From DAOQAU01 sp964640325 (GTDB lineage: Bacteria; Cyanobacteriota; Vampirovibrionia; Gastranaerophilales; Gastranaerophilaceae), in NCBI GenBank assembly GCA_964640325.1, contig CAZXID010000024.1, positions 1 through 29,520 on the forward strand: 29,520 bases of DNA, written 5' to 3'. Shown piece after piece: positions 15,199 through 22,005 of the stretch. The notes beneath the pieces were generated by a model, which was not told the origin of the DNA, made no database searches, and saw only the letters and a list, made by a program, of their open reading frames with translations. Positions within the stretch are counted from its first letter, which is position 1; each line of letters opens with the position of its first letter. A program made the position numbers and the translations under genes.

Positions 15199-16446
15199 AT
15201 GGGACTTACGATAGCTGAAAAAATAATTTCCAGACACGCAGGGAAAGAAGTTAGCGCAGGCGAACTTACTATAGCATCAGTTGATATATGTGCGGTACAA
15301 GACGGTACAGGCCCATTGACCGTGCAAGAATTTAAGAAAATAGGGACAAAAAAATTAAACAGTCCTCAACGAACTATTTTGTTTATTGACCACGCTTCGC
15401 CCAGCCCCAGAAAAGAACTTTCGAATTCCCATAATGTTTTGAGAGAATTTGCCAAAGAATACGGCGCTGTTTTATCTGATGTCGGGGCAGGAGTTTGTCA
15501 TCAAAGACTTATTGAAGATTATGTTAACCCTGGCGAAATTTTAATCGGTGCTGATTCTCACACTTGCACATCTGGGGCACTGGGTGCTTTTGCAACAGGC
15601 ATGGGCTCAACAGATGTTGCCGTCGGGATGGCTCTGGGTAAAACCTGGCTTAAAGTACCTCAAACCTATAAAATACAAGTTGACGGTAATTTTAAAACGG
15701 GGGTTTGCTCAAAAGATTTAATGCTTTATTTAATCGGTTTAATAGGTGCAGACGGTGCTACGTATAAGGCTTTGGAGTTTTGCGGAACTACAATAGACAA
15801 TATGTCTATGTCTGAAAGATTTACTCTTGCAAATATGGCGGTGGAGGCTGGTGCCAAGACAGGACTTTTTGCAACGGATGAAAAGACTAAAGAATATCTT
15901 CAATCCAGAGGCAGAGGTGATAAGTTTGTTGAGATTAAGCCTGATAATGATGCAAATTATGAAAGAGTTATAAAGCTTGATGCTTCAATTGTGGAGCATA
16001 TGGTTGCATGTCCTCACACGGTTGATAACGTTAAAACAGCCTCTGAATTGAATAAAGTAAAAGTAGATCAAATTTTTGTAGGAACCTGCACTAATGGAAG
16101 AATAGAAGATTTAAGAATTGCTGCTTCAGTTTTAAACGGTAAAAAAATTCATCCTGAGTTGCGGATGTTGATTTCACCTGCGTCAAAAGATGTTTTTAAA
16201 AAGGCGCTTAGAGAAGGACTTATAGATATTTTTGTCGAAGCAAATGCAACGATTTTAGCTCCCGGCTGCGGCCCTTGTGTGGGAGTACATGCCGGAATTC
16301 TGGCAGATGGTGAAGTCTGTCTTGCAACTCAAAATAGAAATTTTCAAGGCAGAATGGGCAACACTAATGGATTTATCTATTTATCATCACCTTATGTTGC
16401 AGCTTGTAGCGCGTTAAAAGGATTTATTACTTCTTCTCTTTTATAA
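15199..16446 (+). CDS. Aconitase/homoaconitase/isopropylmalate dehydratase large subunit
   Basis: Iron-sulfur hydro-lyase large subunit. [4Fe-4S] ligands Cys297 (VGTCTNGR), Cys357 and Cys360 (PGCGPCVG) are all present, as are GADSHTCTSGALGAFATGMG (residues 117-136) and DHASPSPRKELSNSH (64-78). The length of 415 aa matches LeuC/HacA-type separate large subunits, which need a small swivel subunit (LeuD type); none is in the window. A GGTAGGGG site precedes the ATG 11 bp after the upstream gene. The 3' end overlaps the convergent tcdA gene by 20 bp. Substrate could be citrate, homocitrate or isopropylmalate; in these enzymes specificity lies mostly in the small subunit, so it cannot be read here. 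Confidence 0.86.
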   Translation: MGLTIAEKIISRHAGKEVSAGELTIASVDICAVQDGTGPLTVQEFKKIGTKKLNSPQRTILFIDHASPSPRKELSNSHNVLREFAKEYGAVLSDVGAGVCHQRLIEDYVNPGEILIGADSHTCTSGALGAFATGMGSTDVAVGMALGKTWLKVPQTYKIQVDGNFKTGVCSKDLMLYLIGLIGADGATYKALEFCGTTIDNMSMSERFTLANMAVEAGAKTGLFATDEKTKEYLQSRGRGDKFVEIKPDNDANYERVIKLDASIVEHMVACPHTVDNVKTASELNKVKVDQIFVGTCTNGRIEDLRIAASVLNGKKIHPELRMLISPASKDVFKKALREGLIDIFVEANATILAPGCGPCVGVHAGILADGEVCLATQNRNFQGRMGNTNGFIYLSSPYVAACSALKGFITSSLL

Positions 16447-17182
16447 GTTCCTGCACGATATGGCTTGCCATAAAAATTCCGGCAGCAGATGCTACAAAAG
16501 GGGTTGAGGCAGGAGTGATTTTTGTATATTCTATTTTTTCACCGCTTTGAGTTTTAACTGTTTCTTTATTTAAAATTTTATCCTGACACATCGGTTTTTC
16601 ATCGCTGGTTACAACCATTACGCCCTGTGTAATATTTTTTAGCTTAAGCTGATATAAAATATTTGATATAAATGAGGTTTTTTTATTTTTAATTTTTGAA
16701 ATGTCGCATATATAAAGTCCTTCAGGGTTAACTCTGTTACCTGCTCCAAAGGAGCTCACTATGGGAAATTTATTTTTATAAGCAAATTCTAATAAAGAAA
16801 CTTTTGAGCGTATTGTGTCAATAGCATCTGCAATAAAATCAATATTTTTATCCATAATCATATCATTTAAGGTCTCGGTATAAAAATCATTTATGCAATG
16901 AACTATTAGATCCGGATTTATATCTTTGAGCCTTTTTTCAAACAAAGCTGTTTTTTCCTGTCCTAAAGTCGAATTTAGCGCAACAATTTGTCGATTGATG
17001 TTGGAGGGGGAAACTTTATCGAAATCAACGATTGTTAATTCACCAACACCTGCTCTTGCAAGCATTTCAACACAGTATCCGCCTACGCCTCCCAGTCCGA
17101 AAACTATGACATGACTTTTGGCCAGTTTTTTTTGTCCGTCTTTGCCCCAATAAAGCTCGTTTCTGGAAAAAACATCATCCAT
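16427..17182 (-). CDS. tcdA: tRNA threonylcarbamoyladenosine dehydratase, ThiF/E1 family
   Basis: ATP-dependent dehydratase that cyclises t6A37 of tRNAs to ct6A. ThiF/MoeB/HesA-type Rossmann domain: VFGLGGVGGYCVEMLARAGV at residues about 27-46, then DFD for adenine ribose and NINRQ with ADAID. The opening RNELYWG and the C-terminal region AASTPFVASAAGIFMAS type stretch fit TcdA (CsdL) rather than MoeB or ThiF; no zinc-binding CxxC pairs of MoeB are seen. Start set at the ATG at 17182, which overlaps the secG stop (TAATG) and so is coupled to it; a frame extension to a GTG at 17218 runs into secG. The partner sulfur-relay genes csdA/csdE are not here. Confidence 0.85.
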   Translation of the reverse strand: MDDVFSRNELYWGKDGQKKLAKSHVIVFGLGGVGGYCVEMLARAGVGELTIVDFDKVSPSNINRQIVALNSTLGQEKTALFEKRLKDINPDLIVHCINDFYTETLNDMIMDKNIDFIADAIDTIRSKVSLLEFAYKNKFPIVSSFGAGNRVNPEGLYICDISKIKNKKTSFISNILYQLKLKNITQGVMVVTSDEKPMCQDKILNKETVKTQSGEKIEYTKITPASTPFVASAAGIFMASHIVQELIKEKK

Positions 17183-17406
17183 TATTTTATAATACCGAAG
17201 CCTAAAAGAAATGTGCACAAAATAAATACTGCAGCAACGTAGCCTGTTAATTTATTAAGCCCCGCTTCAGCACTTTTTTGTGAAGAAAAGAGCTGACTTG
17301 CCCCACCGATTCCCGCAATTCCATCACCTTTTGGCGAATGAAGCAGTATTAAAGCTATAAGTAAAATTGCTGAAAATATTTGTACTATCCAAGTAAATGT
17401 AAGCAT
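17182..17406 (-). CDS. secG: Protein translocase subunit SecG
   Basis: Small inner membrane subunit of the SecYEG translocon. Two hydrophobic helices (residues about 4-22 and 52-72) are joined by a loop with SPKGDGIAGIGGASQLFSS, the family hallmark. The length of 74 aa is typical. AAGGAG lies 6 bases before the ATG. It is followed by tcdA with a one-base overlap, and preceded by the NrtR-like gene 15 bp away, so the three may share a transcript. Confidence 0.93.
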   Translation of the reverse strand: MLTFTWIVQIFSAILLIALILLHSPKGDGIAGIGGASQLFSSQKSAEAGLNKLTGYVAAVFILCTFLLGFGIIK

Positions 17407-17421
17407 TTTTTCTCCTTAAGG

Positions 17422-18108
17422 TTAATCTTTTTTTGGTTTTGGTTTTGAAATAAAGTGGGCTCTTTTTGAATTTAAACTTATTTTTTCGAAAGTGTAAAGT
17501 CTTGCAGGACGCTTCGATTTTGATTTTGAAAACTCATTTAGTTCTGTTAATCCGTCTGTGCTTAAAACTTTTTTTCTGAAATTTCTTTTGTCCAATTTTT
17601 TGTTCATTATAAGCTCATAAGCTTTTTGCATTTCTGTCAGTGTAAATTTTTCGTTCAAAAGTTGATAAGCCACGGGACACATTTCAAGTCTTTCTCTGGT
17701 TCTTTTGAGCGAATATTCTATAATTTCTTTGTGGTCAAAAGCCAATGGAGGCAAATCGTAAACCCTGTGCCAAGATACATCGGGAGAGCTTATGATGTGA
17801 ACATCTTCTTCTCTTATTAAAGCAAAATAAGCACAAGTTATAACCCTTGCATCAGTGCGCCTCAGCGGGTCGCCGAAAGTATAAAGCTGTTCAATATAAA
17901 TGTTTTCTACGTTTGTTTTTTCTTTTAAAATTCTCAGTGCCGCTTCATCAAGATTTTCCGATAAACGAATAAAACCTCCGGGTATTGCCCACCTGCCTTT
18001 GAACGGTTCGTTTGTTCGTTTTACAAGCAAAACCATAAGTTTGTTGTCTTTAATTGTCAAAATAACAACGTCTACGGTAATTTCGTGTGTTTTTGTTTCG
18101 TTAAACAT
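17422..18108 (-). CDS. NrtR-like regulator: degenerate Nudix domain plus winged helix
   Basis: Two domains: Nudix fold (residues about 8-140) and a C-terminal winged helix (about 148-215). The latter contains NEKFTLTEMQKAYELIMNKK and LDKRNFRKK, typical of NrtR and related Nudix-linked repressors. The Nudix box starts well (G45-x5-E51) but continues R59-I-L-K-E-K-T-N-V instead of R-E-x-x-E-E-x-G; two acidic metal ligands and the Gly are lost, so hydrolysis is doubtful and ligand sensing more likely. Known NrtR proteins respond to ADP-ribose and control NAD genes; I see no NAD gene next door, so the regulon is elsewhere or differs. GAGGT site near the ATG. Its hydrolase function is the main alternative. 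Confidence 0.78.
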   Translation of the reverse strand: MFNETKTHEITVDVVILTIKDNKLMVLLVKRTNEPFKGRWAIPGGFIRLSENLDEAALRILKEKTNVENIYIEQLYTFGDPLRRTDARVITCAYFALIREEDVHIISSPDVSWHRVYDLPPLAFDHKEIIEYSLKRTRERLEMCPVAYQLLNEKFTLTEMQKAYELIMNKKLDKRNFRKKVLSTDGLTELNEFSKSKSKRPARLYTFEKISLNSKRAHFISKPKPKKD

Positions 18109-18165
18109 AATACCTCATTGGTCGGACTGTTTTAATTCTATTATAAAAATAAAAATAGTGCAAAA

Positions 18166-18207
18166 AATAAGGAAACGTTAAGTAAAAATACTTAACGTTT
18201 CCTTATT
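18166..18207 (-). terminator. Terminator with 19-bp perfect stem
   Basis: The arms at 18166-18184 and 18189-18207 are exact reverse complements around AAAA; the stem core is GGAAACGTTAAGTA. Read on the minus strand it is followed by TTTT, closing the lytic transglycosylase gene (stop at 18225). Confidence 0.87.
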
Positions 18208-18224
18208 GAAATATTTTTTAAATT

Positions 18225-18854
18225 TTAAACTACGCCCTGCGAAGGAAGTGAATCTTGAGGTTTAATGTTTGCAGCTTCAACATCTTTTGTTTCACCTGTA
18301 ATAGTTTGAGGCTTTTTTTCTTCAAGTTGTTTTAACTCGACTTGCTTAACTTCCTGCTTCATGTTTTTGACTTTTAATATTGCAGGATCAGGGTTAACTT
18401 TTTGTCTGTTGTATTCCTTCATAATATTCGATACGAAACTTCTTGTCTCGCCTATCGGCGGAACCGTCTTATTATATCTTTTGACTGCACCGGGACCTGC
18501 ATTGTATGCTGCAAGCGCAAGTTCAGTTGAGCCGAACATGTTATAAAGACGTTTATAATACATTAATCCGCCTTTAATATTATCGCTCAAATAGTAAGGG
18601 TTGACTCCCAATCTTTTTGCTGTCGATGGCATAAGTTGAAAAACCCCTACAGCTCCGTGCCTGCTTCTTGCTTCGTGCCTAAAACCTGATTCTGATTTTG
18701 CTATGCTGAGTGCCAACGCAGGATCAATCCCCAGCTCAAGAGATTGTTTTACGATTGTCTCTTTAACTGTTGATACGCTATGTTGACTTGCATTGACTTT
18801 AGGGCATAGTAATAGCACTATTGTAATAGTGTATAATACTAATTTTCTAATCAT
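18225..18854 (-). CDS. Lytic transglycosylase (SLT domain), exported
   Basis: Cleaves peptidoglycan glycan strands to 1,6-anhydromuropeptides in the periplasm. A Sec signal peptide (residues 1-22, hydrophobic to about PKVNA) leads to an SLT domain of about 110 residues with the catalytic Glu55 in KSESGF, GAVGVFQLMPSTA, and LALAAYNAGPGAV. The last 55 residues are Lys/Glu-rich and low-complexity, probably a flexible tail. 209 aa is short for Slt70 but normal for stand-alone SLT enzymes. AGAGGATT site before the ATG. It is a separate transcription unit, ended by the 18166 hairpin. Confidence 0.9.
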   Translation of the reverse strand: MIRKLVLYTITIVLLLCPKVNASQHSVSTVKETIVKQSLELGIDPALALSIAKSESGFRHEARSRHGAVGVFQLMPSTAKRLGVNPYYLSDNIKGGLMYYKRLYNMFGSTELALAAYNAGPGAVKRYNKTVPPIGETRSFVSNIMKEYNRQKVNPDPAILKVKNMKQEVKQVELKQLEEKKPQTITGETKDVEAANIKPQDSLPSQGVV

Positions 18855-18997
18855 GTAAATCCTCTAATATTGTAAATTGCATTCCTCCGGACATAAAAAA
18901 GTTGTAGTCATTTTCTATGTTTTTCCCCTTTGGAAAAAAGTTTGTAATGATATCTTAATACATAAAGAAAAAAAATCAAGTCCAAGAGGTTTTTTCA

Positions 18998-19006
18998 TGC
19001 TATAAT
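18998..19006 (+). promoter_or_regulatory. Extended -10 promoter of the prepilin-like gene
   Basis: TGCTATAAT is a perfect extended -10. No convincing -35 is seen 17 bp upstream, as is common with extended -10 promoters. Transcription would begin near 19013, leaving a leader of about 65 bases to the ATG at 19078. Confidence 0.62.
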
Positions 19007-19077
19007 GTCTTGTGTAAAAGCTTTTTTTAAACTGGCTTTTGCAGAAATGTAAACTTTTTTTAAAAAGGGATGGTTTT

Positions 19078-19764
19078 ATGAAAAATAAGTTTGGATTTAC
19101 GTTGGCAGAAGTTATGGTTGTGTTGGTAACTTTAGGAGTTTTGGCAGCTATTGCTATTCCTGCTGTCGTTCATGTTAAGCCTGATAATAAAAAAGTTATG
19201 CTTAAAAAGGCATATTCCACGTTGGAAAAAGCTGTACAAGAATTGATTAACAATGATACATATTATCCTTATGAGGCAGATGACGGAAATACGGGAGCTC
19301 AATATCTTTGGGGGCTCTCAACAGACATTACGCCGATTCGTGTATGGAAAGGATTTAATTACGTTTACAATAAAGAAGCTCTAGGTATTCCGATAGGGGA
19401 TAATAAATTTTGTTATCTTTTAGCAAACAGTATGAATACAGTAGGCGCGATTGATTGTGCTATATTTGGAACGCATACGAGTATGAGTGATGCGAATTTT
19501 AAAACTGCAGACGGGATTACATGGACTATGCTCACAAACCAAGCAGCTGATGCTCAATTCCCTTTGAATCAGAATGATTATTTTAATATATCGGTGGATG
19601 TTAACGGGACCAAAGATCCCAACTGCGGATCTGGTGTATTTACAACGCAGTCGTGTGCAAGTTCAGGACCGGACCAATTTGACTTTTCAGTCAGGTACGA
19701 TGGTAAAATCAAGGTTAGTAACGCTGCGGGTATAATTATAACTGACCCGGCAACTAATCACTAG
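19078..19764 (+). CDS. Type IV prepilin-like / type II secretion pseudopilin
   Basis: Starts MKNKFGFTLAEVMVVLVTLG: short basic leader, Gly6 at the prepilin peptidase site, Phe7 at +1 (to be N-methylated) and Glu11 at +5. The N-terminal helix covers about residues 7-30. The rest (about 190 residues) is the globular pilin domain, with a C-terminal SVRYDGKIKV stretch and several cysteines (near 115, 126, 180 and 190). 228 aa is longer than a simple pilin. Start chosen at 19078 with AAGGGA upstream; an in-frame extension to 19039 lacks a leader function. The gene could supply a fibre retracted by PilT, but that is a guess from the shared system. Confidence 0.88.
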   Translation: MKNKFGFTLAEVMVVLVTLGVLAAIAIPAVVHVKPDNKKVMLKKAYSTLEKAVQELINNDTYYPYEADDGNTGAQYLWGLSTDITPIRVWKGFNYVYNKEALGIPIGDNKFCYLLANSMNTVGAIDCAIFGTHTSMSDANFKTADGITWTMLTNQAADAQFPLNQNDYFNISVDVNGTKDPNCGSGVFTTQSCASSGPDQFDFSVRYDGKIKVSNAAGIIITDPATNH

Positions 19765-19797
19765 AATTTGAAAAAATACATTGCATGGGAGAGGAAA

Positions 19798-20604
19798 ATG
19801 TCAGAAAAAAAACAATTAGCAAAAATAGGAGTATTCGGGGGGTCAGGGTTTTATAAATTCCTGGATAATATTGAAGAAATAAGGGTTGAAACCCCTTATG
19901 GAATGCCAAGCGATAATATATTTGTAGGTAAACTCGGCAACAAAAAAGTTGCATTTATGCCGCGTCATGGCAGAAATCACAGCATTATGCCGCATTTAAT
20001 CAATTACAGGGCAAATGTTTGGGCTATGAAGTCAATCGGGGTAGAACGGGTGATTTCTCCTTGTGCTGCAGGAAGTCTGCAAAAACATGTTGTGCCCGGT
20101 GATTTTGTAATTTGTGACCAATTTGTTGACTGGACAGACGGAAGAAAATCTACCACGATTGAAGGGCCGATTGTTTCACATCCTTCGCCTGCTGACCTGT
20201 ATTGTCCTGAAATGAGAAATCTTGTTATTGATACAGCCAAAAAACTTGGTGTTAATGTCCATTCTACAGGTACTGTTGTCGTAATAAACGGACCGAGATT
20301 TTCTACAAAATCAGAGTCAAAATTCTTTACCAATCAGGGTTGGGAAGTCATTAATATGACAGCTTTTCCTGAAAATTATCTTGTAAGGGAAATGGACATG
20401 TGCCCGTTAAATATCTCGTTAATAACTGATTATGACGCGGGGCTTGTCGGTGATGTTCCGCCTGTTTCTCATCATGCTGTTATTGAAGTTTTTAACTCCA
20501 ATTTGGACAGGCTTAAAAAGGTTCTTTTTACAATGATTGAACAAATTCCTGATGAAAGAAAAATTTGTGAATGTGCAAAAACAAGCGTAAATTCAAGACT
20601 TTAG
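19798..20604 (+). CDS. mtnP: S-methyl-5'-thioadenosine phosphorylase (PNP family)
   Basis: Phosphorolyses methylthioadenosine, a by-product of polyamine and SAM metabolism, into adenine and 5-methylthioribose-1-phosphate. FGGSGFY near residues 14-20, FMPRHGRNHSIMPH, SPCAAGSLQ and NGPRFSTKSESKFF are family motifs. INMTAFPENYLVREM and LITDYDAG follow; the Asp residues of TDYD select 6-aminopurines in MTAP. The length of 268 aa is usual. GAGAGG lies 5 bases before the ATG at 19798; a TTG further upstream in frame is not needed. It sits 33 bp after the prepilin gene and 19 bp before yggT. A methylthioinosine phosphorylase is the main alternative. Confidence 0.88.
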   Translation: MSEKKQLAKIGVFGGSGFYKFLDNIEEIRVETPYGMPSDNIFVGKLGNKKVAFMPRHGRNHSIMPHLINYRANVWAMKSIGVERVISPCAAGSLQKHVVPGDFVICDQFVDWTDGRKSTTIEGPIVSHPSPADLYCPEMRNLVIDTAKKLGVNVHSTGTVVVINGPRFSTKSESKFFTNQGWEVINMTAFPENYLVREMDMCPLNISLITDYDAGLVGDVPPVSHHAVIEVFNSNLDRLKKVLFTMIEQIPDERKICECAKTSVNSRL

Positions 20605-20623
20605 ATGTGAGCGAGGCATTTTT

Positions 20624-20890
20624 ATGTATATTGTTAAAATAGTTGATAACATTTTTTATTTCTTTTATTTGATAATTATTTTGAGAATTTTTCTGACCTG
20701 GATTCCAAGTATTGATTGGAATCAGCAGCCGATAAAAGCCATCCGAGAAATTACAGATATGTATCTGGATATTTTCAGGAGATTTGTCCCTCCGGTGAGC
20801 GGTTTGGATTTTTCGCCTATTATTGCACTTATTGTTCTTCAAATCATTCAAATTCTTGTTGTGAATCTTGTTTCTTCAATCTTTGGTTAA
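20624..20890 (+). CDS. YggT family integral membrane protein
   Basis: Small membrane protein with two hydrophobic helices (about 5-25 and 66-86) and the family pattern RIFLTWIPSIDW, then DMYLDIFRRFVPPVSGLDFS. 88 aa is typical of single-domain YggT/Ycf19-type proteins, which in cyanobacteria and chloroplasts affect membrane or thylakoid organisation and cell division. GCGAGG ribosome site before the ATG, 19 bp after mtnP. The last 15 bases overlap the convergent hemW gene. Exact role unknown. Confidence 0.88.
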   Translation: MYIVKIVDNIFYFFYLIIILRIFLTWIPSIDWNQQPIKAIREITDMYLDIFRRFVPPVSGLDFSPIIALIVLQIIQILVVNLVSSIFG

Positions 20891-21970
20891 AAATTCGCAA
20901 AGAATAGAATTGCTGACAAGTATTCCTTTTTTTGTAAGCGCAAATCCGAAGCGTGTTTTTTTTAAATGTTTGGTTTTTAAAAACTTTTCAAGAATATTTT
21001 TATATTTTTTTTCAAAATTTATATCAAAATCTTCACCGATTTTTTTTGTTTTAATTCCGCTGACTTTTCTGAATCCCAAAAAAATCGATTCTTCTAAGAT
21101 TTCCTGATTATTTAATTTTTGCTCAGCCCCCTTTTTGAAAGGATTTTGAATATATTTTTTTAGGTCAGTTTGATTTGTGTATCGGATTTTGTTTTCATAT
21201 CCGCTTGCTGACAATCCAAAACCGTAGTAAGTATTGTTATTCCAATAATTAAGATTATGTTTTGATTCAAACTCTTTTTTGGCAAAATTGCTTATTTCGT
21301 AGTGTTTAAAACCATTTTTTTTAAGAATCTTTATTGCCGATAGATACATATCGGCTTGGGTATCTGAATCAGGCATTGAGGCGGGCTGTTTTTTTGCAAA
21401 AAAACAGCCCGCCTCAATTTTAAGACCGTAAAGTGAAATATGCTGAATATTTAATTCAACAGCTTTTTTCAAATCTTTTTCAAAATCAGAAACAGTTTGC
21501 GTCGGAAGTCCGTATATTAAATCAATGCTGATATTTTGAAATCCTGTTTTTTGTGCTTCGCTTACCGCCTTTTTTATTTGTTTTGAATTGTGTCTTCTTC
21601 CGATTAGTTTCAAAATTTTGTCGTCAAAAGTTTGTGCGCCTATACTTATTCTGTTTATTCCGAGTTGCTTTAGTCTTTCAAAATATTTTTTATTTACGCC
21701 TTCAGGGTTTATTTCAAAAGTGATTTCTGTTTTTGGGGTTATTTTAAAAAGAGAAATTATTTTTTGAATTTCTCTACAACTTAAAGTTGATGGAGTTCCG
21801 CCTCCAAAATAGAGTGTTTTGAGTTCTTCGCCTTTATATTGGGTTTTAATTTCATTTTCTAAGGCATTAAGGTATTCTTCTTTTAAATCTATTTTGTCAA
21901 AAGAAACAAAAGAGCAATAATGACATTTACTCTTGCAAAAAGGGATATGAATATAAGCGTTTTTAACCAT
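20876..21970 (-). CDS. hemW: Radical SAM protein HemW (heme chaperone / HemN-like)
   Basis: Radical SAM enzyme family with the CxxxCxxC cluster motif at Cys12, Cys16 and Cys19 (HIPFCKSKCHYCSF). Other signatures: YFGGGTPSTLS (about 54-64), RISIGAQTFDDKIL, ISIDLIYGLPTQT, YEISNFAK and YGFGLSASGYENKIR. HemW lacks the extra N-terminal region of HemN oxidase, and that is true here. 364 aa is normal. Bases 21375-21418, inside the coding sequence, form a perfect palindrome encoding IEAGCFFAKKQPASM, which lies in the variable loop before PDSDTQADMY. The C-terminus overlaps yggT by 15 bp. I chose HemW over HemN because CxxxCxxC is not followed by the extra Cys (CxxxCxxCxC) typical of HemN. Confidence 0.9.
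   Translation of the reverse strand: MVKNAYIHIPFCKSKCHYCSFVSFDKIDLKEEYLNALENEIKTQYKGEELKTLYFGGGTPSTLSCREIQKIISLFKITPKTEITFEINPEGVNKKYFERLKQLGINRISIGAQTFDDKILKLIGRRHNSKQIKKAVSEAQKTGFQNISIDLIYGLPTQTVSDFEKDLKKAVELNIQHISLYGLKIEAGCFFAKKQPASMPDSDTQADMYLSAIKILKKNGFKHYEISNFAKKEFESKHNLNYWNNNTYYGFGLSASGYENKIRYTNQTDLKKYIQNPFKKGAEQKLNNQEILEESIFLGFRKVSGIKTKKIGEDFDINFEKKYKNILEKFLKTKHLKKTRFGFALTKKGILVSNSILCEFLTKD
21375..21418. repeat. Perfect 44-bp palindrome inside hemW
   Basis: The sequence equals its own reverse complement over 44 bases: ATTGAGGCGGGCTG, a T run, a GC centre, an A run and the mirror arm. The two arms of 22 bases would form a nearly uninterrupted hairpin in RNA or a cruciform in DNA. It is in frame and free of stop codons in hemW. 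On the minus strand it is not followed by a T run, so it is not a classical terminator for hemW. It resembles the window's terminator hairpins in having a GC core and A/T ends. Confidence 0.95.
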
Positions 21971-22005
21971 AAAATCATTTTAGAATAAAAAATTCGGCGG
22001 TCAAA

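Noticed and set aside
18920..18938. Hairpin TTTTTCC/GGAAAAA upstream of the prepilin gene
   Set aside because: Seven-base stem in AT-rich DNA, with no gene ending there; likely chance.
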